A model generated the notes under the pieces. The model did not search any database. It saw only the letters and a list, made by a program, of their open reading frames with translations, and was not told where the DNA came from. A stretch of 64,000 bases of DNA from Baylisascaris procyonis (taxonomy: Eukaryota > Nematoda > Chromadorea > Rhabditida > Ascarididae): assembly GCA_037389465.1 (NCBI GenBank), contig JAZARR010000174.1, positions 1,674,001 through 1,738,000 on the forward strand, written 5' to 3'. The position numbers were made by a program, and so were the translations under genes. Positions 1 through 12,419 of the stretch are shown here, piece after piece. Each line of letters opens with the position of its first letter. Within the stretch, counting starts at the first letter, position 1.

Positions 1-14
1 TGTTGTCAAAAAGA

Positions 15-86
15 CTCCCCGGCCGGGAATCGAACCCGGGTCCCGCACGTGGCAGGCGCGTATACTCACCACTATACTACTGATGA
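15..86 (-). pseudogene. tRNA-Asp-derived copy with GCC (Gly) anticodon, intact anticodon stem
   Basis: The anticodon loop reads CTGCCAC instead of CTGTCAC, giving anticodon GCC, which reads Gly codons, while the stem CGCGC/GTGCG is kept. The acceptor 5' strand is TCATCAG, giving two mismatches with CCGGGGA. The other copies of this monomer at 4,258-4,262 and 6,289-6,293 have the normal GTC, so this is a private change. A tRNA-Asp body with a Gly anticodon is unlikely to be charged with glycine correctly, so I treat it as a pseudogene. Confidence 0.55.
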
Positions 87-734
87 CATCGGTTTTCTGA
101 ACTTTCCAACGACTTTAGATTTCTTGTCGGATCAAAGACTCAATGAATGTTGTAACACTCCCGGAAGGGAATGGAACCCGCGTCTCGCACGTGACAAGCG
201 CGGATACTCACCACTATACTACCGAGGACACAGGTTTTCTGAACTTGATATCAACTCTAGATTTTCATCGCAAGAAAGGGTGAATGAATGTAGTCAAGAA
301 AACTATTCGGCCGGGAAATGAAGCGGTTCTCGCACGCGACAGGCGCGGATACTCACCACTATACTACCGAGGAGACAGGTTTAATGAACTTTCCATCGTC
401 TATAGACTTCTTGTCTGATCGAAGGGTAAATGAATGTTGTCAAAAAGACTCCCCGGCCGGGAATCGAACCCGGTTCTCGCACGTGACAGGCGCGGATACT
501 CACAACTATCCTACTGAGGACACAGGTTTTCTGAACTTTCCAACGACTTTAGATTTCTTGTCGGACCAAAGACTCAATGAATGTTGTAACACTACCCGGA
601 AGGGAATGGAACCCGCGTCTCGCACGTGACAAGCTGGGATACTCACCGCCATACTACCGAGGGCACAGGTTTTCTGAGCTTGCCATCAACTTTAGACTTC
701 TTGTCTCATCGAAGGGTAAATGAATGTTGTAACA

Positions 735-806
735 CTCCCCGGCCGGGAATCGAACCCGGGTCTCGCACGTGACAGGCGCGGATACTCACCACTATACTAC
801 CGAGGA
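735..806 (-). tRNA. tRNA-Asp-GTC: tRNA-Asp(GTC), consensus copy, no T-run terminator
   Basis: Exact consensus 72-mer: acceptor TCCTCGG pairs with CCGGGGA (one T-G), anticodon stem CGCGC pairs with GTGCG, loop CTGTCAC, T stem CCGGG pairs with CCCGG, discriminator G. The 3' flank on the minus strand reads GTGTTAC, so no Pol III stop is present here. Confidence 0.8.
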
Positions 807-1020
807 CACAGGTTTTCTGAACTTTCCATCTTCTTTAGATTTCTTGTCTGATCGAAGGGTAAATGAATGTTGTAATACTCCGCGGCCGGGAATCGAACCC
901 GGGTCTCGCACATGACAGGCGCGGATACTCACCACTATACTAACGAGGACACCGGTTTTCTGAACTTTCCAACGACTTTAGATTCCTTATCGGATCAAAG
1001 ACTCAATGAATGTTGTAACA

Positions 1021-1092
1021 CTCCCCGGAAGGGAATGGAACCCGCGTCTCGCACGTGGCAAGCTGGGATAGTCACCGCCATACTACCGAGGA
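1021..1092 (-). pseudogene. tRNA-derived copy with GCC anticodon (recurrent class example)
   Basis: Representative of about 17 monomers containing gtggcaagctggg, with the gtg at 1055, 3964, 5995, 10779, 11357, 13831, 14558, 17475, 18202, 19663, 24447, 25025, 27499, 28226, 31143, 31870 and 35081. The loop is TTGCCAC (anticodon GCC). The anticodon stem CCAGC/GTGCG has two mismatches, the T stem is broken (GCGGG against CCCTT) and the B box is GGTTCCATTCC. Combined defects argue for non-functional copies. Confidence 0.6.
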
Positions 1093-2765
1093 CACAGGTT
1101 TTCTGAGCTTGCCTTCAACTTTAGATTTCTTGTCTGATCGAAGGGTAAATGAATGTTGTCAAAAAGACTCCCCGGCGGGGAGTCGAACCCGGGTCTCGCA
1201 CGTGACAGGCGCGGATACTCACCACTATACTACCGAGGACACAGGTTTTCTGAACTTTCCATCGTCTTTAGATTTCTAGTCTGATCGAAGGGTAAATGAA
1301 TGTTGGCAAAAAGACTCCCCGGCCGGGAATCGAACCCGGGTCTCGTACGTGACATGCGCGGATACTCACCACTATACTACCGAGGACACAGGTTTTCTGA
1401 ACTTTCCATCGTCTTTAGATTTCTTGTCTGATCGAAGGGTAAATGAATGTTGTCAAAAAGACCCCCGGCCGGGAATCGAACCCGGGTCTCGCACGTGACA
1501 GGCGCGCATGCTCACCACTATACTACTGATGACACCGGTTTTCTGAACTTTCCATCGTCTTTAGATTTCTTGTCTGATCGAAGGGTAAATGAATGTTGTA
1601 ACACTCCCGGAAGGGAATGGAACCCGCGTCTCGCACGTGACAAGCGCGGATACTCACCACTATACTACCGAGGACACAGGTTTTCTGAACTTGATATCAA
1701 CTCTAGATTTTCATCGCAAGAAAGGGTGAATGAATGTAGTCAAGAAAACTATTCGGCCGGGAAATGAAGCCGGTTCTCGCACGCGACAGGCGCGGATACT
1801 CACCACTATACTAGTGAGGACATAGGTTTTCTGAACTTTACAACGACTTTAGATTGCTTATCGGATCAAAGACTCAATGAATGTTGTAACACTCCCCGGA
1901 AGGGAATGGAACCCGCGTCTCGCACGTGACAAGCTGGGATACTCACCGCCATACTACCGAGGACACAGGTTTTCTGAGCTTCCCATCAACTTTAGATTTC
2001 TTGCCTGATCGAAGGGTAAATGAATGCTGTCAAAAAGACTCCCCTGCCGGGAGTCAAACCCGGGTCTCGCACGTGACAGGCGCGCATACTCACCACTATA
2101 CTACCGAGGACACAGGTTTTCTGAACTTTCCAACGACTTTAGATTTCTTGTCGGATCAAAGACTCAATGAATGTTGTAACACTCCCCGTAAGGGAATGGA
2201 ACCCGCGTCTCGCACGTGACAAGCTGGGATACTCACCGCCATACTACCGAGGACACAGGTTTTCTGAGCTTCCCATCAACTTTAGCTTTCTTGCCTGATC
2301 GAAGGGTAAATGAATGCTGTCAAAAAGACTCCCCTGCCGGGAGTCGAACCCGGGTCTCGCACGTGACAGGCGCGGATACTCACCACTATACTACCGAGGA
2401 CACAGGTTTTCTGAGCTTCCCATCAACTTTAGATTTCTTGCCTGATCGAAGGGTAAATGAATGCTGTCAAAAAGACTCCCCTGCCGGGAGTCGAACCCGG
2501 GTCTCGCACGTGACAGGCGCGGATACTCACCGCCATACTACCGAGGACACAGGTTTTCTGAGCTTGCCTTGAACTTTAGATTTCTTGTCTGATCGAAGGG
2601 TAAATGAATGTTGTCAAAAAGACTCCCCGGCGGGGAGTCGAACCCGGGTCTCGCACGTGACAGGCGCGGATACTCACCACTATACTACCGAGGACACAGG
2701 TTTTCTGAACTTTCCATCGTCTTAAGATTTCATGTCTGATCGAAGGGTAAATGAAAGTTGTAACA

Positions 2766-2837
2766 CTCCCCGGCCGGGAATCGAACCCGGGTCTCGCACG
2801 TGACAGGCGCGGATACTCACCACTATACTACCGAGGA
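2766..2837 (-). tRNA. tRNA-Asp-GTC: tRNA-Asp(GTC), consensus copy, no T-run terminator
   Basis: Exact consensus cloverleaf; the flank is of the gtaaca type. Its duplicate is at 4797 (offset 2,031). Confidence 0.8.
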
Positions 2838-3639
2838 CACAGGTTTTCTGAACTTTCCATCGTCTTTAGATTTCTTGTCCGATCGAAGGGCAAATGAATG
2901 TTGTCAAAAAGACTCCCCGGCCGGGAATCGAACCCGGGTCTCGAACGTGACAGGCGCGTATACTCACCACTATACTACTGATGACACCGGTTTTCTGAAC
3001 TTTCCAACGACTTTAGATTTCTTGTCGGATCAAAGACTCAATGAATGTTGTAACACTCCCCGGAAGGAAATGGAACCCGCGTCTCGCACGTGACAAGCTG
3101 GGATACTCACCGCCATACTACCGAGGGCACAGGTTTTCTGAGCTTGCCATCAACTTTAGATTTCTTGTCTGATGGAAGGGTAAATGAATGTTGTCAAAAA
3201 GACTCACCGGCCGCGAGTCGAAACCGGGTCTCGCACGTGCCAGGCGCGGATACTCACCACTATACTACCGAGGACACAGGTTTTCTGAACTTTCCATCGT
3301 CTTTAGATTTCTTGTCTGATCGAAGGGTAAATGAATGGTGTCAAAAAGACTCCCCGGCCGGGAATCGAACCCGGGTCTCGCACGTGACAGGCTCGGATAC
3401 TCACCGCTATACTACCGAGGACACAGGTTTTCTGAACTTGCCATCAACTTTAGATTTCTCATCGCATGAAAGGGTGAATGAATGTAGTCAAGAAAACTAT
3501 TCGGACGGGAATTGAACCCGGGTCTCGCACGTGACAGGCGCGTATACTCACCACTACACTACTGATGACACCGGTTTTCTGAACTTTCCAACGACTTTAG
3601 ATTTCTTGTCGGACCAAACACTCAATGAATGTTGTAACA

Positions 3640-3711
3640 CTCCCCGGAAGGGAATGGAACCCGCGTGTCGCACGTAAAAGGCCGGGATACTCACTGCCAT
3701 ACCACCGAGGA
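3640..3711 (-). pseudogene. tRNA-derived copy with TTT anticodon
   Basis: The loop reads CTTTTAC, anticodon TTT (Lys codons). The four T in the loop would also act as an internal Pol III stop. The anticodon stem CCGGC/GTGCG has two mismatches and the B box is GGTTCCATTCC. The same monomer is at 5671-5742 and 19339-19410, copied by the 2,031-bp and 13,668-bp duplications. Confidence 0.6.
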
Positions 3712-4720
3712 CACAGGTTTTCTGAGCTTGCCTTGAACTTTAGATTTCTTGTCTGATCGAAGGGCAAATGAATGTTGTCAAAAAGACTCCCCGGCCGGGA
3801 ATCGAACCCGGGTCTCGAACGTGACAGGCGCGTATACTCACCACTATACTACTGATGACACCGGTTTTCTGAACTTTCCAACGACTTTAGATTTCTTGTC
3901 GGATCAAAGACTCAATGAATGTTGTAACACTCCCCGGAAGGGAATGGAACCCGCGTCTCGCACGTGGCAAGCTGGGATAGTCACCGCCATACTACCGAGG
4001 ACACAGGTTTTCTGAGCTTGCCTTGAACTTTAGATTTCTTGTCTGATCGAAGGGTAAATAAATGTTGTCAAAAAGACTCCCCGGCGGGGAGTCGAACCCG
4101 GGTCTCGCACGTGACAGGCGCGGATACTCACCACTATGCTACCGAGGACACAGGTTTTCTGAACTTTCCATCGTCTTTAGATTTCTTGTCTGATCGGAGG
4201 GTAAATGAATGTTGTCAAAAAGACTCCCCGGCCGGGAATCGAACCCGGGTCCCGCACGTGACAGGCGCGTATACTCACCACTATACTACTGATGACATCG
4301 GTTTTCTGAACTTTCCAACGACTTTAGATTTCTTGTCGGATCAAAGACTCAATGAATGTTGTAACACTCCCGGAAGGGAATGGAACCCGCGTCTCGCACG
4401 TGACAAGCGCGGATACTCACCACTATACTACCGAGGACACAGGTTTTCTGAACTTGATATCAACTCTAGATTTTCATCGCAAGAAAGGGTGAATGAATGT
4501 AGTCAAGAAAACTATTCGGCCGGGAAATGAAGCGGTTCTCGCACGCGACAGGCGCGGATACTCACCACTATCCTACTGAGGACACAGGTTTTCTGAACTT
4601 TCCAACGACTTTAGATTTCTTGTCGGACCAAAGACTCAATGAATGTTGTAACACTACCCGGAAGGGAATGGAACCCGCGTCTCGCACGTGACAAGCTGGG
4701 ATACTCACCGCCATACTACC

Positions 4721-6751
4721 GAGGACACAGGTTTTCTGAACTTTCCATCGTCTTAAGATTTCATGTCTGATCGAAGGGTAAATGAAAGTTGTAACACTCC
4801 CCGGCCGGGAATCGAACCCGGGTCTCGCACGTGACAGGCGCGGATACTCACCACTATACTACCGAGGACACAGGTTTTCTGAACTTTCCATCGCCTTTAG
4901 GTTTCTTGTCCGATCGAAGGGCAAATGAATGTTGTCAAAAAGACTCCCCGGCCGGGAATCGAACCCGGGTCTCGAACGTGACAGGCGCGTATACTCACCA
5001 CTATACTACTGATGACACCGGTTTTCTGAACTTTCCAACGACTTTAGATTTCTTGTCGGATCAAAGACTCAATGAATGTTGTAACACTCCCCGGAAGGAA
5101 ATGGAACCCGCGTCTCGCACGTGACAAGCTGGGATACTCACCGCCATACTACCGAGGACACAGGTTTTCTGAGCTTGCCATCAACTTTAGATTTCTTGTC
5201 TGATGGAAGGGTAAATGAATGTTGTCAAAAAGACTCACCGGCCGCGAGTCGAAACCGGGTCTCGCACGTGCCAGGCGCGGATACTCACCACTATACTACC
5301 GAGGACACAGGTTTTCTGAACTTTCCATCGTCTTTAGATTTCTTGTCTGATCGAAGGGTAAATGAATGGTGTCAAAAAGACTCCCCGGCCGGGAATCGAA
5401 CCCGGGTCTCGCACGTGACAGGCTCGGATACTCACCGCTATACTACCGAGGACACAGGTTTTCTGAACTTGCCATCAACTTTAGATTTCTCATCGCATGA
5501 AACGGTGAATGAATGTAGTCAAGAAAACTATTCGGACGGGAATTGAACCCGGGTCTCGCACGTGACAGGCGCGTATACTCACCACTACACTACTGATGAC
5601 ACCGGTTTTCTGAACTTTCCAACGACTTTAGATTTCTTGTCGGACCAAACACTCAATGAATGTTGTAACACTCCCCGGAAGGGAATGGAACCCGCGTGTC
5701 GCACGTAAAAGGCCGGGATACTCACTGCCATACCACCGAGGACACAGGTTTTCTGAACTTTCCATCGTCTTTAGGTTTCTTGTCCGATCGAAGGGCAAAT
5801 GAATGTTGTCAAAAAGACTCCCCGGCCGGGAATCGAACCCGGGTCTCGAACGTGACAGGCGCGTATACTCACCACTATACTACTGATGACACCGGTTTTC
5901 TGAACTTTCCAACGACTTTAGATTTCTTGTCGGATCAAAGACTCAATGAATGTTGTAACACTCCCCGGAAGGGAATGGAACCCGCGTCTCGCACGTGGCA
6001 AGCTGGGATAGTCACCGCCATACTACCGAGGACACAGGTTTTCTGAGCTTGCCTTGAACTTTAGATTTCTTGTCTGATCGAAGGGTAAATGAATGTTGTC
6101 AAAAAGACTCCCCGGCGGGGAGTCGAACCCGGGTCTCGCACGTGACAGGCGCGGATACTCACCACTATGCTACCGAGGACACAGGTTTTCTGAACTTTCC
6201 ATCGTCTTTAGATTTCTTGTCTGATCGGAGGGTAAATGAATGTTGTCAAAAAGACTCCCCGGCCGGGAATCGAACCCGGGTCCCGCACGTGACAGGCGCG
6301 TATACTCACCACTATACTACTGATGACATCGGTTTTCTGAACTTTCCAACGACTTTAGATTTCTTGTCGGATCAAAGACTCAATGAATGTTGTAACACTC
6401 CCGGAAGGGAATGGAACCCGCGTCTCGCACGTGACAAGCGCGGATACTCACCACTATACTACCGAGGACACAGGTTTTCTGAACTTGATATCAACTCTAG
6501 ATTTTCATCGCAAGAAAGGGTGAATGAATGTAGTCAAGAAAACTATTCGGCCGGGAAATGAAGCGGTTCTCGCACGCGACAGGCGCGGATACTCACCACT
6601 ATCCTACTGAGGACACAGGTTTTCTGAACTTTCCAACGACTTTAGATTTCTTGTCGGACCAAAGACTCAATGAATGTTGTAACACTACCCGGAAGGGAAT
6701 GGAACCCGCGTCTCGCACGTGACAAGCTGGGATACTCACCGCCATACTACC
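4721..6751. repeat. 2,031-bp tandem duplication within the array, copy b
   Basis: Second copy of the fourteen-monomer block. It overlaps the start of the 13.7-kb higher-order repeat, so the small duplication and the large one are nested or successive events. The copy ends where the spacer changes from gaggaca to gagggca near 6,750. Confidence 0.8.
4797..4868 (-). tRNA. tRNA-Asp-GTC: tRNA-Asp(GTC), consensus copy, no T-run terminator
   Basis: Exact consensus cloverleaf; duplicate of the copy at 2766, with the gtaaca-type flank conserved. Confidence 0.8.
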
Positions 6752-9133
6752 GAGGGCACAGGTTTTCTGAGCTTGCCATCAACTTTAGACTTCTTGTCTC
6801 ATCGAAGGGTAAATGAATGTTGTAACACTCCCCGGCCGGGAATCGAACCCGGGTCTCGTACGTGACATGCGCGGATACTCACCACTATACTACCGAGGAC
6901 ACAGGTTTTCTGAACTTTCCTTCGTCTTTAGATTTCTTGTCTGATCGAAGGGTAAATGAATGTTGTCAAAAAGACCCCCAGCCGGGAATCGAACCCGGGT
7001 CTCGCACATGACAGGCGCGCATGCTCACCACTATACTACTGATGACACCGGTTTTCTGAACTTTCCAACGACTTTAGATTTCTTATCGGATGAAAGACTC
7101 AATGAATGTTGTAACACTCCCCGGAAGTAAATGGAACCCGCGTCTCGCACGTGACAAGCTGGGATACTCACCGCCATACTACCGAGGACACAGGTTTTCT
7201 GAGCTTGCCATCAACTTTAGATTTCTTGTCTGATCGAAGGGTAAATGAATGTTGTCAAAAGGACTCCCCGGCCGGGAGTCGAACACGGGTCTCGCACGTG
7301 ACAGGCGCGGATACTCACCACTATACTACCGAGGACACAGGTTTTCTGAACTTTCCATCGTCTTTAGATTTCTTGTCTGATCGAAGGGTAAATGAATGTT
7401 GTAACACTCCCGGAAGGGAATGGAACCCGCGTCTCGCACGTGACAAGCGCGGATACTCACCACTATACTACCGAGGACACAGGTTTTCTGAACTTGATAT
7501 CAACTCTAGATTTTCATCGCAAGAAAGGGTGAATGAATGTAGTCAAGAAAACTATTCGGCCGGGAAATGAAGCCGGTTCTCGCACGCGACAGGCGCGGAT
7601 ACTCACCACTATACTAGTGAGGACATAGGTTTTCTGAACTTTACAACGACTTTAGATTGCTTATGGGATCAAAGACTCAATGAATGTTGTAACACTCCCC
7701 GGAAGGGAATGGAACCCGCGTCTCGCACGTGACAAGCTGGGATACTCACCGCCATACTACCGAGGACACAGGTTTTCTGAGCTTCCCATCAACTTTAGAT
7801 TTCTTGCCTGATCGAAGGGTAAATGAATGCTGTCAAAAAGACTCCCCTGCCGGGAGTCGAACCCGGGTCTCGCACGTGACAGGCGCGGATACTCACCACT
7901 ATACTACCGAGGACACAGGTTTTCTGAACTTTGCATCGTCTTTAGATTTCTTGTCTCATCGAAGGGTAAATGAATGTTGTCAAAAATACTCCCCGGCCGG
8001 GAATCGAACCCGGGTCTCGCACGTGACAGGCGCGGATACTCACCACTATACTAACGAGGAGACAGGTTTAATGAACTTTCCATCGTCTATAGACTTCTTG
8101 TCTGATCGAAGGGTAAATGAATGTTGTCAAAAAGACTCCCCGGCCGGGAATCGAACCCGGTTCTCGCACGTGACGGGCGCGGATACTCACAACTATCCTA
8201 CTGAGGACACAGGTTTTCTGAACTTTCCAACGACTTTAGATTTCTTGTCGGACCAAAGACTCAATGAATGTTGTAACACTACCCGGAAGGGAATGGAACC
8301 CGCGTCTCGCACGTGACAGGCTGGGATACTCACCGCCATACTACCGAGGGCACAGGTTTTCTGAGCTTGCCATCAACTTTAGATTTCTTGTCTCATCGAA
8401 GGGTAAATAAATGTTGTAACACTCCCCGGCCGGGAATCGAACCCGGGTTTCGCACGTGACAATCGCGGATACTCACCACTATACTACCGAGGACACAGGT
8501 TTTCTGAACTTTCCATCTTCTTTAGATTTCTTGTCTGATCGAAGGGTAAATGAATGTTGTAACACTCCGCGGCCGGGAATCGAACCCGGGTCTCGCACAT
8601 GACAGGCGCGGATACTCACCACTATACTAACGAGGACACAGGTTTCCTGAACTTTCCAACGACTTTAGATTTCTTGTCGGACCAAACACTCAATGAATGT
8701 TGTAACACTCCCCGGAAGGGAATGGAACCCGCGTATCGCACGTGACAGGCCGGGATACTCACTGCCATACCACCGAGGACACAGGTTTTCTGAGCTTGCC
8801 ATCAACCTTAGATTTCTTGTCTCATCGAAGGGTAAATGAAAGTTGTAACACTCCCCGGCCGGAAATCGAACCGGGGTCTCGCACGTGACAGCCGCGGATA
8901 CTCACCACTATACTACTGATGACACCGGTTTTCTGAACTTTCCAACGACTTTAGATTTCTTATCGGATCAAAGACTCAATGAATGTTGTAACACTCCCCG
9001 GAAGTAAATGGAACCCGGGTCTCGCACGTGACAGGCGCGGATACTCACCACTATACTACCGAGGACACAGGTTTTCTGAACTTTCCATCGTCTTTAGATT
9101 TCCTGTCTGATCGAAGGGTAAATGAATGTTGTC

Positions 9134-9138
9134 AAAAA
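9134..9138 (-). terminator. Pol III T5 terminator of type copy
   Basis: On the minus strand TCTTTTTGAC starts two bases after the discriminator of the tRNA at 9141-9212. Runs of four or more T on the coding strand end Pol III transcription. The same element sits 3-7 bases beyond the 3' end of every copy marked as having a terminator. Confidence 0.8.
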
Positions 9139-9151
9139 GACTCCCCGGCCG

Positions 9152-9162
9152 GGAATCGAACC
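9152..9162 (-). promoter_or_regulatory. Pol III B box of type copy
   Basis: GGTTCGATTCC is a perfect match to the B-box consensus GGTTCGANTCC. In the ggaagggaatgg monomer class it becomes GGTTCCATTCC, losing the conserved purine, which should weaken TFIIIC binding. Confidence 0.8.
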
Positions 9163-9194
9163 CGGGTCTCGCACGTGACAGGCGCGGATACTCA

Positions 9195-9205
9195 CCACTA
9201 TACTA
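9195..9205 (-). promoter_or_regulatory. Pol III A box of type copy
   Basis: TAGTATAGTGG at tRNA positions 8-18 fits the internal type 2 Pol III promoter A box. It is altered to TAGTATGGCGG in the cgccatacta monomer class. Confidence 0.75.
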
Positions 9206-10164
9206 CCGAGGACACAGGTTTTCTGAACTTTCCATCGTCTTTAGATTTCTTGTCTGATCGAAGGGTAAATGAATGTTGTGAAAAAGACTCCGCGGCCGGG
9301 AATCGAACCCCGGTCTCGCACGTGACAGGCGCGGATACTCACCACTATACTACCGAGGACACAGGTTTTCTGAACTTTCCATCGTCTTTAGATTTCTTGT
9401 TTGATCGAAGGGCAAATGAATGTTGTCAAAAAGACTCCCCGGCCGGGAATCGAACCCGGGTCTCGCACGTGACAAGCTGGGATACTCACCGCCATACTAC
9501 CGAGGACACAGGTTTTCTGAGCTTGCCATCAACTTTAGATTTCTTGCCTGATCGAAGGGTAAATGAATGCTGTCAAAAAGACTCCCCTGCCGGGAGTCGA
9601 ACCCGGGTCTCGCACGTGACAGGCGCGGATACTCACCACTATACTACCGAGGACACAGGTTTTCTGAGCTTGCCATCAACTTTAGATTTCTTGCCTGATC
9701 GAAGGGTAAATGAATGCTGTCAAAAAGATTCCCCTGCCGGGAGTCGAACCCGGGTCTCGCACGTGACAGGCGCGGATACTCACCACCATACTACCGAGGA
9801 CACAGGTTATCTGAACTTTCCATCGTCTTTAGATTTCTTGTCTGATCGAAGGGTAAATGAATGTTGTCAAAAATACTCCCCGCCCGGGAATCGAACCCGG
9901 GTCTCGCACGTGACAAGCTGGGATACTCACCGCCATACTACCGAGGACACAGGTTTTCTGAGCTTGCCATCAACTTTAGATTTCTTGTCTGATCGAAGCG
10001 TAAATCAATGTTCTCAAAAAGACCCCCGGCCGGGAGTCGAACCCGGGTCTCGCACGTGACAGGCGCGGATACTCACCACTATACTAACGAGGACACAGGT
10101 TTTCTGAACTTTCCATCGTCTTCAGATTTCTTGTCTGATCGAAGGGTAAATGAATGTTGTAACA

Positions 10165-10236
10165 CTCCCCGGCCGGGAATCGAACCCGGGTCTCGCACGT
10201 GACAGGCGCGGATACTCACCACTATACTACCGAGGA
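10165..10236 (-). tRNA. tRNA-Asp-GTC: tRNA-Asp(GTC), consensus copy, no T-run terminator
   Basis: Exact consensus cloverleaf with gtaaca-type flank. It recurs at 23833 in the second large block. Confidence 0.8.
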
Positions 10237-11616
10237 CACAGGTTTTCTGTACTTGCCATCAACTTTAGATTTCTCATCGCATGAAAGGGTGAATGAATGT
10301 AGTCAAGAAAACTGTTCGGCCGGGAATTGAACCCGGGTCTCGCACGTGACAGGCGCGTATACTCACCACTATACTACTGATGACACCGGTTTTCTGAACT
10401 TTCCAACGACTTTAGATTTCTTATCGCATCAAAGACTCAATGAATGTTGTAACACTCCCCGGAAGGGAATGGAACCCGCGTCTCGCACGTGACAGGCGCG
10501 GATACTCACCACTATACTACCGAGGACACAGGTTTTCTGTACTTGCCATCAACTTTAGATTTCTCATCGCATGAAAGGGTGAATGAATGTGGTCAAGAAA
10601 ACTATTCGGCCGGGAATTGAACCCGGGTCTCGCACGTGACAGGCGCGTATACTCACCACTATACTACTGATGACACCGGTTTTCTGAACTTTCCAACGAC
10701 TTTAGATTTCTTATCGGATCAAAGACTCAATGAATGTTGTAACACTCCCCGGAAGGGAATGGAACACGCGTCTCGCACGTGGCAAGCTGGGATACTCACC
10801 GCCATACTACCGAGGACACAGGTTTTCTGAGCTTGCCTTCAACTTTAGATTTCTTGTCTGATCGAAGGGTAAATGAATGTTGTCAAAAAGACTCCCCGGC
10901 CGGGAATCGAACCCGGGTCTCGCACGTGACAGGCGCGTATACTCACCACTATACTACTGATGACACCGGTTTTCTGAACTTTCCAACGACTTTAGATTTC
11001 TTGTCGGATCAAAGACTCAATGAATGTTGTAACACTCCCGGAAGGGAATGGAACCCGCGTCTCGCACGTGACAAGCGCGGATACTCACCACTATACTACC
11101 GAGGACACAGGTTTTCTGAACTTGATTTCAACTCTAGATTTTCATCGCAAGAAAGGGTGAATGAATGTAGTCAAGAAAACTATTCGGCCGGGAAATGAAG
11201 CCGGTTCTCGCACGTGACAGGCGCGGATACTCACCACTATACTAGTGAGGACATAGGTTTTCTGAACTTTCCAACGACTTTAGATTTCTTATCGGATCAA
11301 AGACTCAATGAATGTTGTAACACTCCCCGGAAGGGAATGGAACCCGCGTCTCGCACGTGGCAAGCTGGGATACTCACCGCCATACTACCGAGGACACAGG
11401 TTTTCTGAGCTTGCCTTCAACTTTAGATTTCTTGTCTGATCGAAGGGTAAATGAATGTTGTCAAAAAGGCTCCCCGGCGGGGAGTCGAACCCGGGTCTCG
11501 CACGTGACAGGCGCGGATACTCACCACTATACTACCGAGGACACAGGTTTTCTGAACTTTCCATCGTCTTTAGATTTCTTGTCTGATCGAAGGGTAAATG
11601 AATGTTGTCAAAAAGA

Positions 11617-11688
11617 CTCCCCGGCCGGGAATCGAACCCGGGTCTCGCACGTGACAGGCGCGGATACTCACCACTATACTACCGAGGA
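11617..11688 (-). tRNA. tRNA-Asp-GTC: tRNA-Asp(GTC), consensus copy with terminator
   Basis: Exact consensus; T5 stop at 11614-11610. It recurs at 25285. Confidence 0.85.
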
Positions 11689-12053
11689 CACAGGTTTTCT
11701 GTACTTGCCATCAACTTTAGATTTCTCATCGCATGAAAGGGTGAATGAATGTAGTCAAGAAAACTATTCGGCCGGGAATTGAACCCGGGTCTCGCACGTG
11801 ACAGGCGCGTATACTCACCACTATACTACTGATGACACCGGTTTTCTGAACTTTCCAACGACTTTAGATTTCTTATCGGATCAAAGACTCAATGAATGTT
11901 GTAACACTCCCCGGAAGTAAATGGAACCCGCGTCTCGCACGTGACAAGCTGGGATACTCACCGCCATACTACCGAGGACACAGGTTTTCTGAGCTTGCCA
12001 TCAACTTTAGATTTCTTGTCTGATCGAAGGGTAAATGAATGTTGTCAAAAAGA

Positions 12054-12125
12054 CTCCCCGGCCGGGAATCGAACCCGGGTCTCGCACGTGACAGGCGCGG
12101 ATACTCACCACTATACTACCGAGGA
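12054..12125 (-). tRNA. tRNA-Asp-GTC: tRNA-Asp(GTC), consensus copy with terminator
   Basis: First of three consecutive perfect copies at 147-bp spacing (12054, 12201, 12348); T5 stop at 12051-12047. It recurs at 25722. Confidence 0.85.
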
Positions 12126-12200
12126 CACAGGTTTTCTGAACTTTCCATCGTCTTTAGATTTCCTGTCTGATCGAAGGGTAAATGAATGTTGTCAAAAAGA

Positions 12201-12272
12201 CTCCCCGGCCGGGAATCGAACCCGGGTCTCGCACGTGACAGGCGCGGATACTCACCACTATACTACCGAGGA
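12201..12272 (-). tRNA. tRNA-Asp-GTC: tRNA-Asp(GTC), consensus copy with terminator
   Basis: Exact consensus; T5 stop at 12198-12194. It recurs at 25869. Confidence 0.85.
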
Positions 12273-12347
12273 CACAGGTTTTCTGAACTTTCCATCGTCT
12301 TTAGATTTCTTGTTTGATCGAAGGGTAAATGAATGTTGTCAAAAAGA

Positions 12348-12419
12348 CTCCCCGGCCGGGAATCGAACCCGGGTCTCGCACGTGACAGGCGCGGATACTC
12401 ACCACTATACTACCGAGGA
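12348..12419 (-). tRNA. tRNA-Asp-GTC: tRNA-Asp(GTC), consensus copy with terminator
   Basis: Exact consensus; T5 stop at 12345-12341. It recurs at 26016. Confidence 0.85.

Larger units (their letters stand above)
2690..4720. repeat. 2,031-bp tandem duplication within the array, copy a
   Basis: Fourteen monomers are repeated immediately downstream at a 2,031-bp offset. Diagnostic rare variants agree at that offset: tcttaagatttcatg at 2720 and 4751, the caccggccgcgagtcg T-arm variant near 3205 and 5236, and the TTT-anticodon monomer at 3640 and 5671. One internal monomer differs (spacer near 3,725), which suggests later conversion from another monomer. Confidence 0.85.
9141..9212 (-). tRNA. 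tRNA-Asp-GTC: tRNA-Asp(GTC), consensus copy with terminator (type example)
   Basis: Used here as the type copy. On the minus strand, in order: acceptor TCCTCGG; A box TAGTATAGTGG at 9195-9205; D stem GTAT/GTAT; anticodon arm CGCGC-CTGTCAC-GTGCG with anticodon GTC (reads GAC and GAU, Asp); variable AGAC; T arm CCGGG-TTCGATT-CCCGG containing the B box GGTTCGATTCC at 9152-9162; acceptor CCGGGGA; discriminator G, as expected for eukaryotic tRNA-Asp. There is no intron and CCA is not encoded. A T5 Pol III stop follows at 9138-9134. The sequence closely resembles animal cytosolic tRNA-Asp as generally known (TCCTCG start, GTGGTGAGTAT D arm). Expression cannot be judged from sequence. Confidence 0.9.

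Noticed and set aside
9028..10059. 343-codon plus-strand open frame with a 49-residue repeat, and the many shorter frames like it between 49 and 41,040
   Set aside because: They are antisense to tRNA-Asp copies, exist because the monomer is 147 bp, break at each shorter monomer, and lack promoters or splice context. I do not annotate them as proteins.
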